Positions 1-11,025 of a DNA stretch of 64,000 bases are shown here, in pieces; position 1 is the stretch's first letter, and each line of letters begins with the position of its first letter. The stretch covers positions 868,001-932,000 of the forward strand of contig JAAROD010000054.1 of NCBI GenBank assembly GCA_012274445.1. Reading direction: 5' to 3'. This stretch comes from Sclerotiophoma versabilis. Its lineage: Eukaryota; Ascomycota; Dothideomycetes; Pleosporales; Didymellaceae. The position numbers were made by a program, and so were the translations under genes. A model generated the notes under the pieces. The model searched no databases, was not told the origin of the DNA, and saw only the letters and a list, made by a program, of their open reading frames with translations.

Positions 1-175
1 ATGCGGGAAGTGCCTCGGCCCGCAATGGGATCGCAGTTGTGACAAAAACCCAGAACCCCATTTCGCGCCATTACTATCAGTCCTTACAGCCTTCTTGGCG
101 CCTCTCTTTAAAGATCCGTCTTGCTCTCACCCTTCTTTTCCACATGGTCTATTGAAATCTTGCATCTACCCCATC

Positions 176-1288
176 ATGGTCACAATGGCACACGTAATGA
201 GCATTGTGATTGCTGGAGCTTCGATAGCAGCGATGGCGACGAATCCCGCATACTGCAAGAACATCTTCCTGGCGCTTGTCCGATCTACAGGATATGGCGC
301 ACCGGGAGGAGCCTGGAGGATCATTGCGATCCTGCTGGCACTGGCAAACCTCAAGAACCTGCCTTTCGTATGGCATGTACGTCTCCCTCTCCTTTCGTTC
401 CAACTTCTCACACATGGACACCTGCCTAACAAGACCTAGGTACGCATCTTCCGCGCGATGATCTACCACGTCTACTTCCAACCGACGCCTATCCCTCCGC
501 ACGCGCTCTTCCAACCCGCCATAACAGTGACGCACACTTCGCTCCTCGAAACAGACTACAACATGCACAAATCGAACAGCACGTATTTCTCCGACATGGA
601 TGTCTCACGCACAAATCTTTTCACTGCGATAATCCGCAACGGCATCAAGAAGAACAGCCGTCTCTACGGCGCGAAGAAGTCGCAGCTAAGCAGCGCAATC
701 GGCGCAACAGAAGGCACACGAGGAAACCACATCATCGCGCTCGGCGGGATATGCTGCAACTTCAAGAGAGAAATACTGCCGTACAAGAAATATGAAATGT
801 GGACAAGGCTGCTGTGCTGGGACAGGAAGTGGTTCTACCTCATCACCCATTTCGTGAAGCCTGGTGTGGGAAAGCCAGAGAGTTGGACACTGCAGCCGTG
901 GCGGAAAACGAGGAGAGCGGCGAAAGACGTTAGTGAGGAGGAGCTGCTGAAGAGTGTGTATGCAACGGCGATTGCGAAATATGTCATCAAGAGGGGTAGA
1001 ATCACGGTGCCGCCAGAGCAGGCGCTGATCGATGCGGACATGGTACCCGTTAAGCCCGAGGGCTGGGTCTGGCGAGGCGCTGAGGAGAATGGTGATATGA
1101 ACGGGCATGCGAATGGGGTATTGCCAAAGCCTATCGAGGGGACAGAGTGGACCTGGGACATAATCGAGGCTGAGAGACAGAGGGGACTGAAGGTTGCTGA
1201 AAAGTTTGCCGAGATGGATAGCATGCACAGCTTCTTCGATGGCAGCAAGAGCGGCGCCCTAGGGGAGTATCCGGATCTGTTGTTTTAG
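176..1288 (+). CDS. THEM6-like thioesterase-fold (4HBT_2) protein, 349 aa
   Basis: Two exons, 176-376 and 440-1288, joined across a 63-nt intron (donor GTACGT, acceptor CTAG) in frame. The first exon encodes a hydrophobic N-terminal anchor (residues about 5-25) and a second non-polar stretch. The core after the intron contains the segment LETDYNMHKSNSTYFSDMD, which matches the hot-dog-fold hallmark of THEM6 and fungal homologues, where D-Y-N-x-H-K/N-S-x-Y-x-x-D-x-D forms the active-site helix region. By family, these are membrane-anchored proteins of the 4-hydroxybenzoyl-CoA thioesterase superfamily; the substrate is not known and some fungal members carry the misleading label capsule polysaccharide protein. 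The C-terminal third is basic then acidic with no further domain seen. The start at 176 was chosen because it gives the anchor and is the first ATG of exon 1. Enzymatic activity is inference. Confidence 0.8.
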
Positions 1289-1565
1289 AGGATATCAATA
1301 CCCCTTAGAGTCCATTGTAGATCCCAAAGAACACATAGAAGGTCGACGCTGCAAATACGACTACAATCGTCATTTTAGAAAACAAGTGGCTGAATTAGAA
1401 AAGTGTGATATAAGCAAAAACAATACAGCACTTTGAGCATTACCCGTCTACTGACGTCCTGACCATGGACTACGAAGCCTCATGCCGCCTCGACTAACCG
1501 TTCACAACACTGTCCTTCCTACTTCGTCTTCCCTACGTCCTTTCCATGTTGCGCAACGCCAGTCT

Positions 1566-2242
1566 TCAATTGAACACGCGAATGACTTCTGCCTTCTGGC
1601 ATGAAGGGTTCTGGGGCTGACCGGTGAGACCGACCTTCCACGACAGCGTGTAGTACAGATATGACCACCTTGTTAGACAAATGAACCAGTTCCTGACCTT
1701 GAGGTTTGGGTTGAAGTAGGTCGGAGGGCTGACAGTGTCGTCCCGTGATGTTTCAATGTAGGCGCAGCCGTCCTCCTCAAACGCAATGAGGGTATACTTG
1801 TCCACACCCGGATAAAAAGTAGGGTTGGCGACGTTTGATGTACTGTCTAGTGAAAAACTCATTGCGGACGGAACAGTGAGGTTGCCCCCAGCTCGGAGGA
1901 TCCAGCTGAGAATACCGTCGGCATTGGCGGCTCCAGCGCTCTCGTTGGCAGCGGAACTGACGTTGTGGTAGAAGGTAGTATACGAGCTCGGTGGGTCTTG
2001 CACAGTCTCACCGGTAGGGCAGAGACCTTCAATAGCAGCTCCTTGGTGGCAGGCTCCAAGGGCAGTGCTGCGACAAAACTCATCAGCTTGAGAGAACAGC
2101 ACGTAGCAGAGGGTCTCTACCCATTGAGCGTGGAGTTGCTGGACTTGATGATCAGACGGAAGCCTGGTGACGGGACATCAAAGTAACCCTGCGCTGTAGT
2201 GACAGCTGTCAGCGTGGCGAGAACCAGGGCGCTGAACCTCAT
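1566..2242 (-). CDS. small secreted protein of a conserved mould family, 207 aa
   Basis: Two exons, 2242-2121 and 2067-1566, with a 53-nt intron (GTAGAG donor, GCTGATG branch site, CGCAG acceptor). Splicing restores the reading frame and gives NGTALGACHQGAAIEGLC, a block I associate with a family of secreted proteins of unknown function common in Dothideomycetes (I think DUF7907, not checked). Residues 1-19 (MRFSALVLATLTAVTTAQG) form a clear signal peptide with an A-x-A-like cleavage region. Several N-glycosylation sequons (NST, NVS, NES, NLT) lie in the mature part. The C-terminus WFICLTRWSYLYYTLSWKVG...PQNPSCQKAEVIRVF also fits the family, with conserved W, C and a QNPSC box. No catalytic motif is seen. 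It is likely a cell-wall or extracellular protein; function unknown. Confidence 0.75.
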
Positions 2243-3596
2243 GGTGCTGTGCCGTTGGTGCTTGATTGTTCTGTTTAAAGTGGAAAGCTGTCTTGGGTGT
2301 AGTTGAGCGTGATGGGCGGCGCTGGAGTTCGGTTGTAGGTGAGAAGAGAAGAATTCAGATGGACAGGCAAACTTGTGGTAGCGGCTTGACTTTTTAAGCA
2401 AGCGTTTTGCACCATGATGGAAGGCGCACCAGTACTTGTATGGGAGCTGAAGGTGAGGGGTTCCATACTGTGGAAGTGACGTTTGGACCCTTGCTTTGCA
2501 TCCAAGGAAGTTGTGAGAGAAGGACTTGCTTGATCACAGTGTGGCCCCGATCGCCAGCAAGCACCAATGTGTTTGCCAAACGAACTAGAGCGTGTGTTCA
2601 TGGCCTGTGAAGTTAGTGGGCGTTTTAAGTCTAATTGGGTGCTACAATGGCTTGTTGTTGAAGTTGTCTCAACGAGCTAATGACGACCGAGCGCCACGCT
2701 GGTACGACCGGACAGGTATGCTTAATGTTGTCATGCGTCTGCCCACTCGGTTCATGTGAGTGACTGCATATTCAGCGCAGTAGAGGAGAGCTCGTATTGT
2801 CCTTGATTGTTGCGGAGTTGATTGCACGACTTTCATATAATGCATCTGCTTGCAATGCTATGCATGTCCGGTTTCCAGGGTACAGATGAAGACCCTGTCC
2901 TCCGGGTGGATGCAGGTGACTCAAGTTGTGGGGTTGTGTAGCGTGATCCGACCTGTGACACAACTCCAACGACGCCTGCAAGTGACCTGCGTCCCTTCCT
3001 CCAGCGGTCGTCATTAGAGGCCTTGAGCGAGTTGTGCTGCTGCTTAGCAAAGCTATGGCAGCGTTTGACTCGCTCTCCATTGTTATCATCGAGCGGAATC
3101 CAGAAGCAGCTAACACACGTATATGTTCATGTTGTGAACCATATCCTCTTTGGTCCTCTTCGTTGGCGTCTCCTGCGGCGCAAGATAGTAACGCGAGCGG
3201 ACCATAGCCACAAGTGAAGGCACATCTCTCAACGATACGTTGAAAGAGTAGTCAAATCCAGGAAGTTGATTGCCTGAGCATCGGACGGTAAATCGTGTGA
3301 CAGCAAAGGTTGGTCATGCTGAGATTTTACCACTACGGTGGCGTTTTAGTCAGCTTGCAAGCACTGCTACTAATAAGAAGAGCTTCCTAAGAAGGCGTTG
3401 ATGGTTGTGGGTGACAGTAACCAGCTGCTTTATATGGATCTCGATCTTTAGACCTCTCTGACAGCGGTTTCTGTGGTCTTGTGTCTAGTGTCGGTCTCCA
3501 AAGGTCTTTGGCGATGCGGAAGTTGAGTGCAGGTCTAGGGTATATTCTCATGTAGTCTAACTGCTCCTTAGATGACACTTCCTGGTGGTATCGCTG
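2243..3596 (+). other. intergenic, no supported gene
   Basis: About 1.35 kb between the start of the secreted-protein gene and the 3' end of the left zinc-cluster regulator. Short open frames occur on both strands, but none shows a recognisable domain, signal peptide or plausible splice structure. I see no repeat or RNA gene here. Confidence 0.6.
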
Positions 3597-6159
3597 TCAT
3601 GACGAAGGTGCAGTCCCTTGCTCAAGAGCGTTTTGTACGATCGACACCTCGCGCACATCTTTCAGGATGTGATTCATGGATGCCTCCTCATTACGCTCGA
3701 CCTTGATATTGGGCATAGGCCACTGCAGTAAAGGGTTAGTAGGATAGAGCCGGTTATTGCACATTGTGGCCACGTACCTCGCTATCGAAAGGATGATCAA
3801 TTTGTCCAATAGCAGGAGATATGTGGCGACCAAGCAGAGCCTTGTCGGCTGGTTTGAGTCGCTCAATCATACTACAAGACAGTAGTGTACCAGCGTAAAC
3901 TGACTGAGATTGGGCAATGAGTCCGTTGATGCATAGCACAGCAGTGGAACGTGTGACTTCCGTGGTAGTCAAGTTGATCACAGCATCTAGATTGTCTTTA
4001 CTGAGTAAATTCAGTGCAAGGTTGCCAAGATAGATGAGATACAGTAAGCTCCAAGCATCGTAATCGTCGAAGCTGTGTCGTAAGTACCGGATACGCATTA
4101 TAGTCTCGAACCGAATATAGGCCTCATTCTGTATCTGGAGTGCAGTCTTACCGTCGAACAGCTGTGTTGGGGCTGAAATTGTTTCTTGTGCGACGACTTG
4201 GCCTTGGAAGAGGCTATGCATGGTTAAGTAGTATTCGGTGCTGCGAGGAAGTCAGTCAATACCTTCACAAGCGTATTGTTTGCGTTTCTTCAACCCAACC
4301 CCCCCCCTTTTTTTTTTGTATAAAAAATTTACTACACGGATAATACAGTACACGTCATACAAGTATCTCTTTGAGGAGTTGTTACATCCAGCATCATGAT
4401 ACTGGAAGGGTTGTTTGCGGAAGCATACGAAGTGGCATGAGGAGTAGTGACTTACTGAACGTTAAAATGACAAGGAAGTAGGATCTTGCTTGGAGCGAGA
4501 GTTTCAGGAAGCTTCTGTATCAACGCCTCCAGTCTTCTTTTGAAGCTGCACACTTGCGCAGATGATAACTCCATTGGCGTATGTGAGGCAACTTGCGCCA
4601 ACGATATGTCGTTTATGATGATCCGCAAGTCGATTGTGGCTTTGATCACATGGCTAAGGTACATGCGTGTAACTTTTGGGTTTAGAGGATATCTGAGATA
4701 GACCTCACCATACCATTCTGGGTGAACATCAGGATCAGGAGCTGCAAATGCTGGAGGGCTTCGGACGAAGGGCGCACGTCGATAATAGTAAGTCTGTAAA
4801 GGTATCAGCGAAACCAACGAGCATAGCCTGATGGACATAGGCGATCGAATTCCTATTGAACACGTGCCACCAAGACATGAACTCACCACGCCGACTTGCC
4901 ACAGCCACAGCGCCCATGCGGTGAACTCTTGCCCTCTTCGAAGCCTCGGACTCATTTGAAGGGGCGCTGGCTTGAATATACGCAGATTATGCGCCATGAG
5001 GATAGCCTGTGATATGTATAAGTCTCCTATGGTACTCAATCCATTTCCGTTCAAGACGCTGTGCAGCACTTGCGCGGCATGAATCGAGGTGAGACGACTG
5101 ATTCCCATTTCCAACTCCCATAATTGCTTAGCCTCGAGAAGGAAGCAATTTTGGAGGTTATCAGGCATCCAAAACTTAGCCAGATTAGGAATGCCTTTAT
5201 AAGCTTGCTGATGGTGTTAACATATCATGAGATATGCCATTCGCAGGTACTTACACATGCAGCGGCAAGTACAGCGTTGACTAGTAGAGATGAGCAAAAC
5301 TGTGTGCGTCGTGCCGCGAGGTCCTCAAGGAACAAGTCCTTGTTAAACCAGAAGAAGGCAGCATGCTGGTGTGAAAGGTAGATAGTGATTAGCCGACGGA
5401 AAAGGCCGTCATCGGAAATGATATTGGTCCAGTGCCTTGCGTAAACACGATCAAGTATAGGCTCTACCACTTCAGCTGCGTGACTTGGCTTCATGTAGGG
5501 GTCCATACATTTGATCGTTTTCGATTTGCTGGGATCCGTGGTGTTTGGTGAGGAACTGACCGGCTTGAATGTCGCTTCATACAATGGTGTGGTAAGGTAT
5601 TGGTTGTCAGGAATCAACAAAAATGCGGGCATCGAGTCCATGTATGGAAGGGTATATCGCAGCCTGGTTTCTGGCTCTACACTCAACTGCATAAGCAAAT
5701 CTCCATCTCTGACATGGCGAAGGACACTATCAACGTCGGCGCCCATCTTGATACGCCGCATTATCTCGAGCGACTCATTGTCAGGGCGTGTCTGGATAAG
5801 AGCAAACAGCTCAGCGTACGCCTCGTTTTGGCGCTGAAGAGTATCATGTCTACGTTTGACGGCCTGACCTTGGGTCTCACTCTGATACGCGGCATAGTGA
5901 CAAAGGGTCGATCTACGTTGGCACTAGCAGACTGTCAGTGTGGATAGCTCGCTCGATTGGTATGCTCATTACGAACTTCCCAACAAACTGGTCGTACGCC
6001 ATCGTGCCCAGGTTCTACACCGCTACATTTTGTTTTCCTCGTTCTGCACGCCTCACACGCAGACGCGACTCGATCCCGGGGCCGACGCTGTGATGGCGCC
6101 GCATCTCTTCTTGTAGTCGTCGGCAATAGGGGACGGAGGAGTGAGCGTTCCTGCGCCAT
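3597..6159 (-). CDS. Zn2Cys6 fungal transcription factor (left member of an inverted pair), 699 aa
   Basis: Six exons: 6159-5977, 5923-5255, 5207-4887, 4793-4456, 4240-3778, 3722-3597; total length is a whole number of codons. The zinc cluster uses C35, C38, C45, C59, C62, C69; the first intron cuts between C59 and C62. The C45-C59 loop has 13 residues, longer than the usual 5-9. An N-terminal LRPLLP box precedes the cluster. After it come a linker and a fungal-specific transcription-factor middle region, including FFWFNKDLFLEDL, AACQAYKGIPNLAKFW and ALWLWQVGV, typical of the family's helical regulatory domain. By family it is a nuclear DNA-binding regulator. The fourth intron (4455-4241, 215 nt) is unusually long and holds A8 and G/C homopolymers. 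It faces a related regulator across a 747-bp gap. Targets are unknown. Confidence 0.85.
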
Positions 6160-6906
6160 TGGAAATTGAAGGAGCGCGCTGCAGTGATGACTTCAGCACA
6201 CTAGGACAACGAAGGATTCTTAGATAAGACGTGGCAAAAGTAAGCATGCCCTCGCAATTCCTCCGCTTCCGACTAATGGAATTATTGCAAATGCTTTTGT
6301 ACCTCGAAGGAGATGAGCACGTACCTATAGTACGATGTCGCAATTTCGCCTGCCACATCTAACACCTTGTCATCACTTTGGTAGTCTACGGGCCGTTCTA
6401 GCGCTTCCCCTGCTGCAGCTGCAGCTGCAGTACTGATGGCCAAGGACTCTCGCAAAATACCCAGTCAGGACCGTCGAAGAGGACGAGCTGCAAGTTGTCT
6501 TAAATCCGGTAGGTCGATAGTAGTAACAACACAAGACCACGACTTTCAAATTGCCGTGTGCGAGGTGCTGTGTACTGTGTGAGATGTGTGCACTGGGGTG
6601 CACCAGAAACCCTGGCGGACGTTGAAATTCGGAGCTCCTTCACGGAATGTGCTCCGGCGCCGACGGCGTTTAATGCTGGTCCCCGGAGAGTGTGGCTTGT
6701 GGATCCGACCCTATCCTGAGGTTGCTGCGTCTCGATGCGTCTGCTCGAATGCGAAGTTTGCCACCACGTATGTTGCGGCGAAAGGACGTTGTGTGTTAAA
6801 CAAAGGAGGTGGATGTGCTCTGAGACAGCCAAGTGTGGCGGCTAATCGGGGTTCCATACCGAGCCCCATCTGAAGATGCGCTCTTCCTGCAAAGCGAACA
6901 AAGCAA
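6160..6906. promoter_or_regulatory. shared divergent promoter between two Zn2Cys6 regulators
   Basis: 747 bp separate the two start codons, so the upstream regions of both regulators must lie here. It contains a perfect palindromic run of three CTGCAG units at 6413-6430. No convincing additional gene is seen. Exact transcription starts cannot be read from the sequence. Confidence 0.5.
6413..6430. repeat. (CTGCAG)3 palindromic microsatellite
   Basis: Three perfect head-to-tail CTGCAG units, each itself a palindrome, so the whole 18 bp reads the same on both strands. It lies in the promoter gap between the two divergent regulators, 270 bp upstream of the left start and 476 bp upstream of the right start. 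Confidence 0.85.
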
Positions 6907-9527
6907 ATGTCCCCAACTCTGCAGAATGATGTTGTGAACCACACCGCCCTCAGTAGCTCTGTATCATTGGCCGGCAGGAGATCCGTCAGTACTTTTAATG
7001 TGGCACAGGACATGTGGGAGCTGACTGGCAACATTCCCCCAGCTGTTCATAGACCCCGCCCAGAACGACCTCTTTATGGTGGCCCCGTCGGCGCAGCAGC
7101 TCGACAATTCGCCATGAACAATAACAATCCAAATTTACGACCTCTTCTCCCAGCAACACGGCCTCGCTCTCCTCCGCAATCCGGACCTAGCTCCAAGAGG
7201 AAGCGCGTGTCAGTCGCCTGTAACGAGTGCCGCCAAAAGAGAATTGGCTGCGATGGCAGTCGTCCCGTGTGTGCGGCCTGCCACAGGCGTGACAGGCGCT
7301 GCGTCTATATGAACGAGGAAGATCTGGAGATGCGCCCGACCATCCTGAAACGGGAGAACATTGCGTTGCGAGAAAAGCTAAGCGCCTTCCAGGACATTTT
7401 CGAACATCTCCAAAGCAGAACACGGCATGTTGCTCACGATACCGTGCAACGCTTGGGTGCGGGCACTGACCCTTCTGACGTTCTGAAAACGCTCCGCGGA
7501 GAGCTGCCACACGCGAGCCTCTCAGCGCAAAGCACAGCAAGAGCGATTCTGCCGGCCGTGCATTCGGACGGCGAACTCGAATTGCTTGTTCGACACCCTA
7601 AGGCGTATTGCGCTGTCGATCTTCCCGTCGTTGCGCAGGACACTGTGAGCACTCTGTTTCTCGGTGGTACATCCTCAGACGAACACATCTCTCAATTGGA
7701 GCTTGTCAAGAGCACGAAGCATCCGTCGGACCACCCTAAGTATTGCGATTCACGGCTTGAGAAGCTGAACATCGATTTCTGGACCTCTGTATCTGTCACA
7801 AATGACCTCGCTGCGTCTGCGATATCATTGTATCTCGAAACTCACCATCCCATATGGAGCTTCTTCGATGCATCGCAATTCATCGATGATCTTGTCGAGT
7901 GTAAGACAGACTCCGGGTCAGCATGTTCACCGCTGTTGGTTGGTTCGTTACTCGCCTTCGCGATGGTAAGCAACTGAACCTCTGTAGTACAGGCGGGCAC
8001 TGATTTGGTCTAGCAAGGCTACTCGTCCATCGACCCGGCGGCAGCGAAGCATAGCTACCAGTTTGAAGAGCAGGCCGAGAAGCTTTTCGCCGCTGAAGGT
8101 AAGATCGACACTGTTCCAACCATCGCAGCCTTACCGTTGCTCTACATCTCGATTGCTGTCCATGGAGACGTGCCGAGAGCTATGAAGTATCTAACAGCAG
8201 CGAATGATGCGGCTGAAAGGATGAATCTGTTTGGCGAGCCTGACCCAGCTACGCTTGGGTCGCGGAAGAACATAGCAGCAACGAGTCAGGCTGCTTGGGG
8301 ACTGTTCAACTTTCTTGTGTATGCAAACACCAAACCACCCTTCCTCAATTCAGGCGCTGACTTTTGCACTCAGACAGATGGTACAGTTTCAGGTCGTGCC
8401 GCCTATCGAACATCCACCTACCATACCCCTTCCTGAAGAGCTGAGGAGAAGCCAAGCACACGAAAATTGCCATGAAGGGAAGATTGTCAGTATAAGCCCA
8501 GCCCTGGCAGAAATACAACAGGCTCAGTCGATCTTCTGCAGACTCTGGATTATCGTGAACGAGATTTTTCTCATATACCGGGACACCAAGGTTGGGGCGA
8601 CAAGTCTGGCTTTCGCTCTTGGGAAATACCGCAAACTTCTGGAGTTGGTAAACACGCTGCCTAAATTAATGATGAGGCAAGACAAGACACCGCACTGGGT
8701 TCTGATTTTTCAGTAAGCTCCTTTCATCTTTACACCACAGTGCCAGATGACAGCTCTCCAGCGTTTTGAACTCCGACATGGTCCTGCTGTTGCATACGAT
8801 TGTATTCAAGCCCTTTTTAACCCGAGGTCAACGTATGGATTGTCTGCCTAGAACTATTTGAGGCCACAATCCACGCTTCGCTGAGATATTCGGAAGCAGA
8901 GGCACTAACATTGATCAGTACATCGCTCCATATGGTCGTTTTGGACCTTTTTCGTCCATACATCGCCGATGATCAGCAGCATGGCTTTCGAGCATATGTA
9001 CCCGAGTCTTCGTCACCGAGGACTATCTTCGCTGCGTCAGTCACGCAACTTAAAGGCAAGTCTCAATGCTCCAAGCGACTGATCTTGCTTTGACATCAAT
9101 CACAGGAATGCTGTTCATATTTGCCATCCAGTACGCGCCAGCATACTGGAATCTTGCGCTTAGTGGTGCCATGGTGTTCACCTTGAATGCTGTTTTGAAT
9201 GACCTTGGCGATACAGAGAGACACAACTACCTGACCTTCTGTATTTCTCTGAGCCAGAGGCTTCTGCCGTCTTACGTCTACATGATCGAAACTATTCGAG
9301 CAATTCTAGCAATTGCCACCGACAAGGGTGCAATCTCGAGTTCTGAAGCTATTCATATAGAGGCCGAATCGGCAGCGTTACAGCGCGCAAAACATACCGA
9401 GCGTAGCAAAGGAGGCTGGGTCGTGGCGCCTACAGTGAACGATAATGTTGCTGGTAACATCAATACCCTAACGGACCGATTCGAAACAATCACGCTCTTC
9501 AGCGAATTTACTGAAGGTATTGCCTGA
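6907..9527 (+). CDS. Zn2Cys6 fungal transcription factor (right member of an inverted pair), 753 aa
   Basis: Five exons: 6907-7965, 8014-8318, 8374-8712, 8919-9055, 9106-9527, summing to 754 codons with stop. The last intron (9056-9105) has a GC-AG boundary (GCAAGT donor). The zinc cluster is canonical: C105, C108, C115, C122, C125, C132 with basic residues between. An LRPLLP box sits just upstream at about residue 77, as in the left neighbour. A short coiled-coil-like helix (RENIALREKLSAFQDIFEHL) follows the cluster. The middle region shows AISLYLETHHPIWSFFDASQFIDDL and LLAFAMQGYSSID, equivalent to blocks in the left neighbour. By family it is a nuclear regulator of metabolic or secondary-metabolite genes. 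The 206-nt intron 8713-8918 interrupts a His codon at the same place and phase as the 215-nt intron in the left gene. Targets are unknown. Confidence 0.85.
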
Positions 9528-10489
9528 GATTTAACACAGGCGAGCCTGCACCACCTTTATTATCATTTCAATACTTTCAATTCTGCGGCCGGCGCGCTGT
9601 GTACTCATGCAACATTTTATAGTACACTTTTATTCGTAAATGAGAGTGCACAGCATATATGGACCGGTCAGACTCGTCGACCAAGGTTTTAGGGTATATT
9701 TACATAATACCGATCACGATCATAAGCACACGTCTTCTATGTCCTAATCAATCTTACTCTTCTACTGACTATGCTTTGCACGTTGTGTCGAATAACAGAT
9801 ACCACGGGCATTTGCTGCTGTAGGATGACGATATCTAGGCACTCTAGGCTCATAGTGACATCCTTCAGCCTCGAGCCTTTCGGAGTATAGATGGCCAGAC
9901 TCAGTATTTGCTGGCTGCCACCCGAAAAGTTTGCTGGTTGCTGACATTTGACAGAATTTTTTGGGGCGACGTAGTGCCATGCGATCGAGCGTTTGTGACA
10001 GTAGTGTCTTTGATGGGTACGGCTGTAGGACCGCTGCGAAGCTGACTGGGTCTGTGATACCCGTTTGCAGTCACGAAATTTGTTCCGCGACGGCGCTCAT
10101 GATATCAGAAGCTGATATGGGCGGCTTTATGCGACTGTTACTTGTACTTCACGTTGTCATAGGCTTTTCGACGCATACGACGTATCAGATGGCACGGTGT
10201 TTACTTCTGAAGGCATTTAGTATGCCGCTCAATCGAGTTAGTGCGAACTTGTGGCAATCTAACTCGGTCTTCGTGGTCTGGGGATAGGTCCTTTCTACTA
10301 GTTCTATTGTGGTGCAGTCGATGAAGAGTATGGTTCAGGGCTCGATACGCTGCGAAAACCTAAGTTAGTTAACCACGGATAAGAGCACACAATCACCATC
10401 ATGTATAAATTCAAGGCTCTTGCACTCTAATAATTCTATTTCATTGAACAAACTTACCCTCGCCGCACACCCTTCTGATATCCACAACA
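9528..10489 (+). other. intergenic, no supported gene
   Basis: AT-richer stretch downstream of the right regulator. Open frames are short and lack domains or signal peptides. A TATA-like TATAAAT at 10404-10410 may belong to the weak ORF that follows. Confidence 0.5.
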
Positions 10490-11025
10490 TGAAGTCAGCA
10501 CTGTTATCGACAAGTCTAGCAATTGTCAATCGCCAACTGGTCGTAACTACTGTCCAAACAACTCACTCTGAACTAATCAGTATCTTGCCGGTACAGACCC
10601 TGCAGATCAGGCCTGATCTCATTAAACCAGAAGATGTGTACTCTGTTCTACCTATCACCTACTCCGACAACCAAGCTGAGTCTGTTACAATCTGCAACTC
10701 TGATGCCACTGCCAGGGCTTCTCCTGCAACAACATCGTCGCACTGGAGATACCATTTTACTCTTGCACACAGTCCTGCAATTGTCCCGGTGACAATATCT
10801 ACCACTTCACAATTGGTCACGAAGTATCACTTTCCCATTGGAGATGGCCCTGTCGTACCAACGTCGACGTCCGTGACATCGCTAGCGGTTGAAGAGCGTC
10901 TATTTAGCTTGCAGCATGTTCCAGTGTTCCACTTGAAAAGTGTGAACTCGCAGAACTTTCGGCGCAAACATGCCGAATCAGCTGTACCGACGGCCACATC
11001 GACACTCGCCACGGTTGCTAAGTGA
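10490..11025 (+). CDS. uncertain secreted-like ORF, 178 aa
   Basis: An open frame beginning ATGAAGTCAGCA in a good context (cacaacATG), 80 bp downstream of a TATAAAT box at 10404-10410, an arrangement common for small secreted fungal genes. The N-terminus MKSALLSTSLAIV is hydrophobic and could be a weak signal peptide, but no clear cleavage site follows. The rest is rich in Ser, Thr and Val with no recognisable family and only two cysteines beyond residue 60. No intron was needed to keep it open. It may be a real lineage-specific gene, a degraded remnant, or chance; I cannot decide from sequence alone. Confidence 0.3.

Noticed and set aside
2772..3116. 114-codon minus-strand frame near the left end
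   Set aside because: No family resemblance, no signal peptide and no intron structure; an opposite frame covers part of it.
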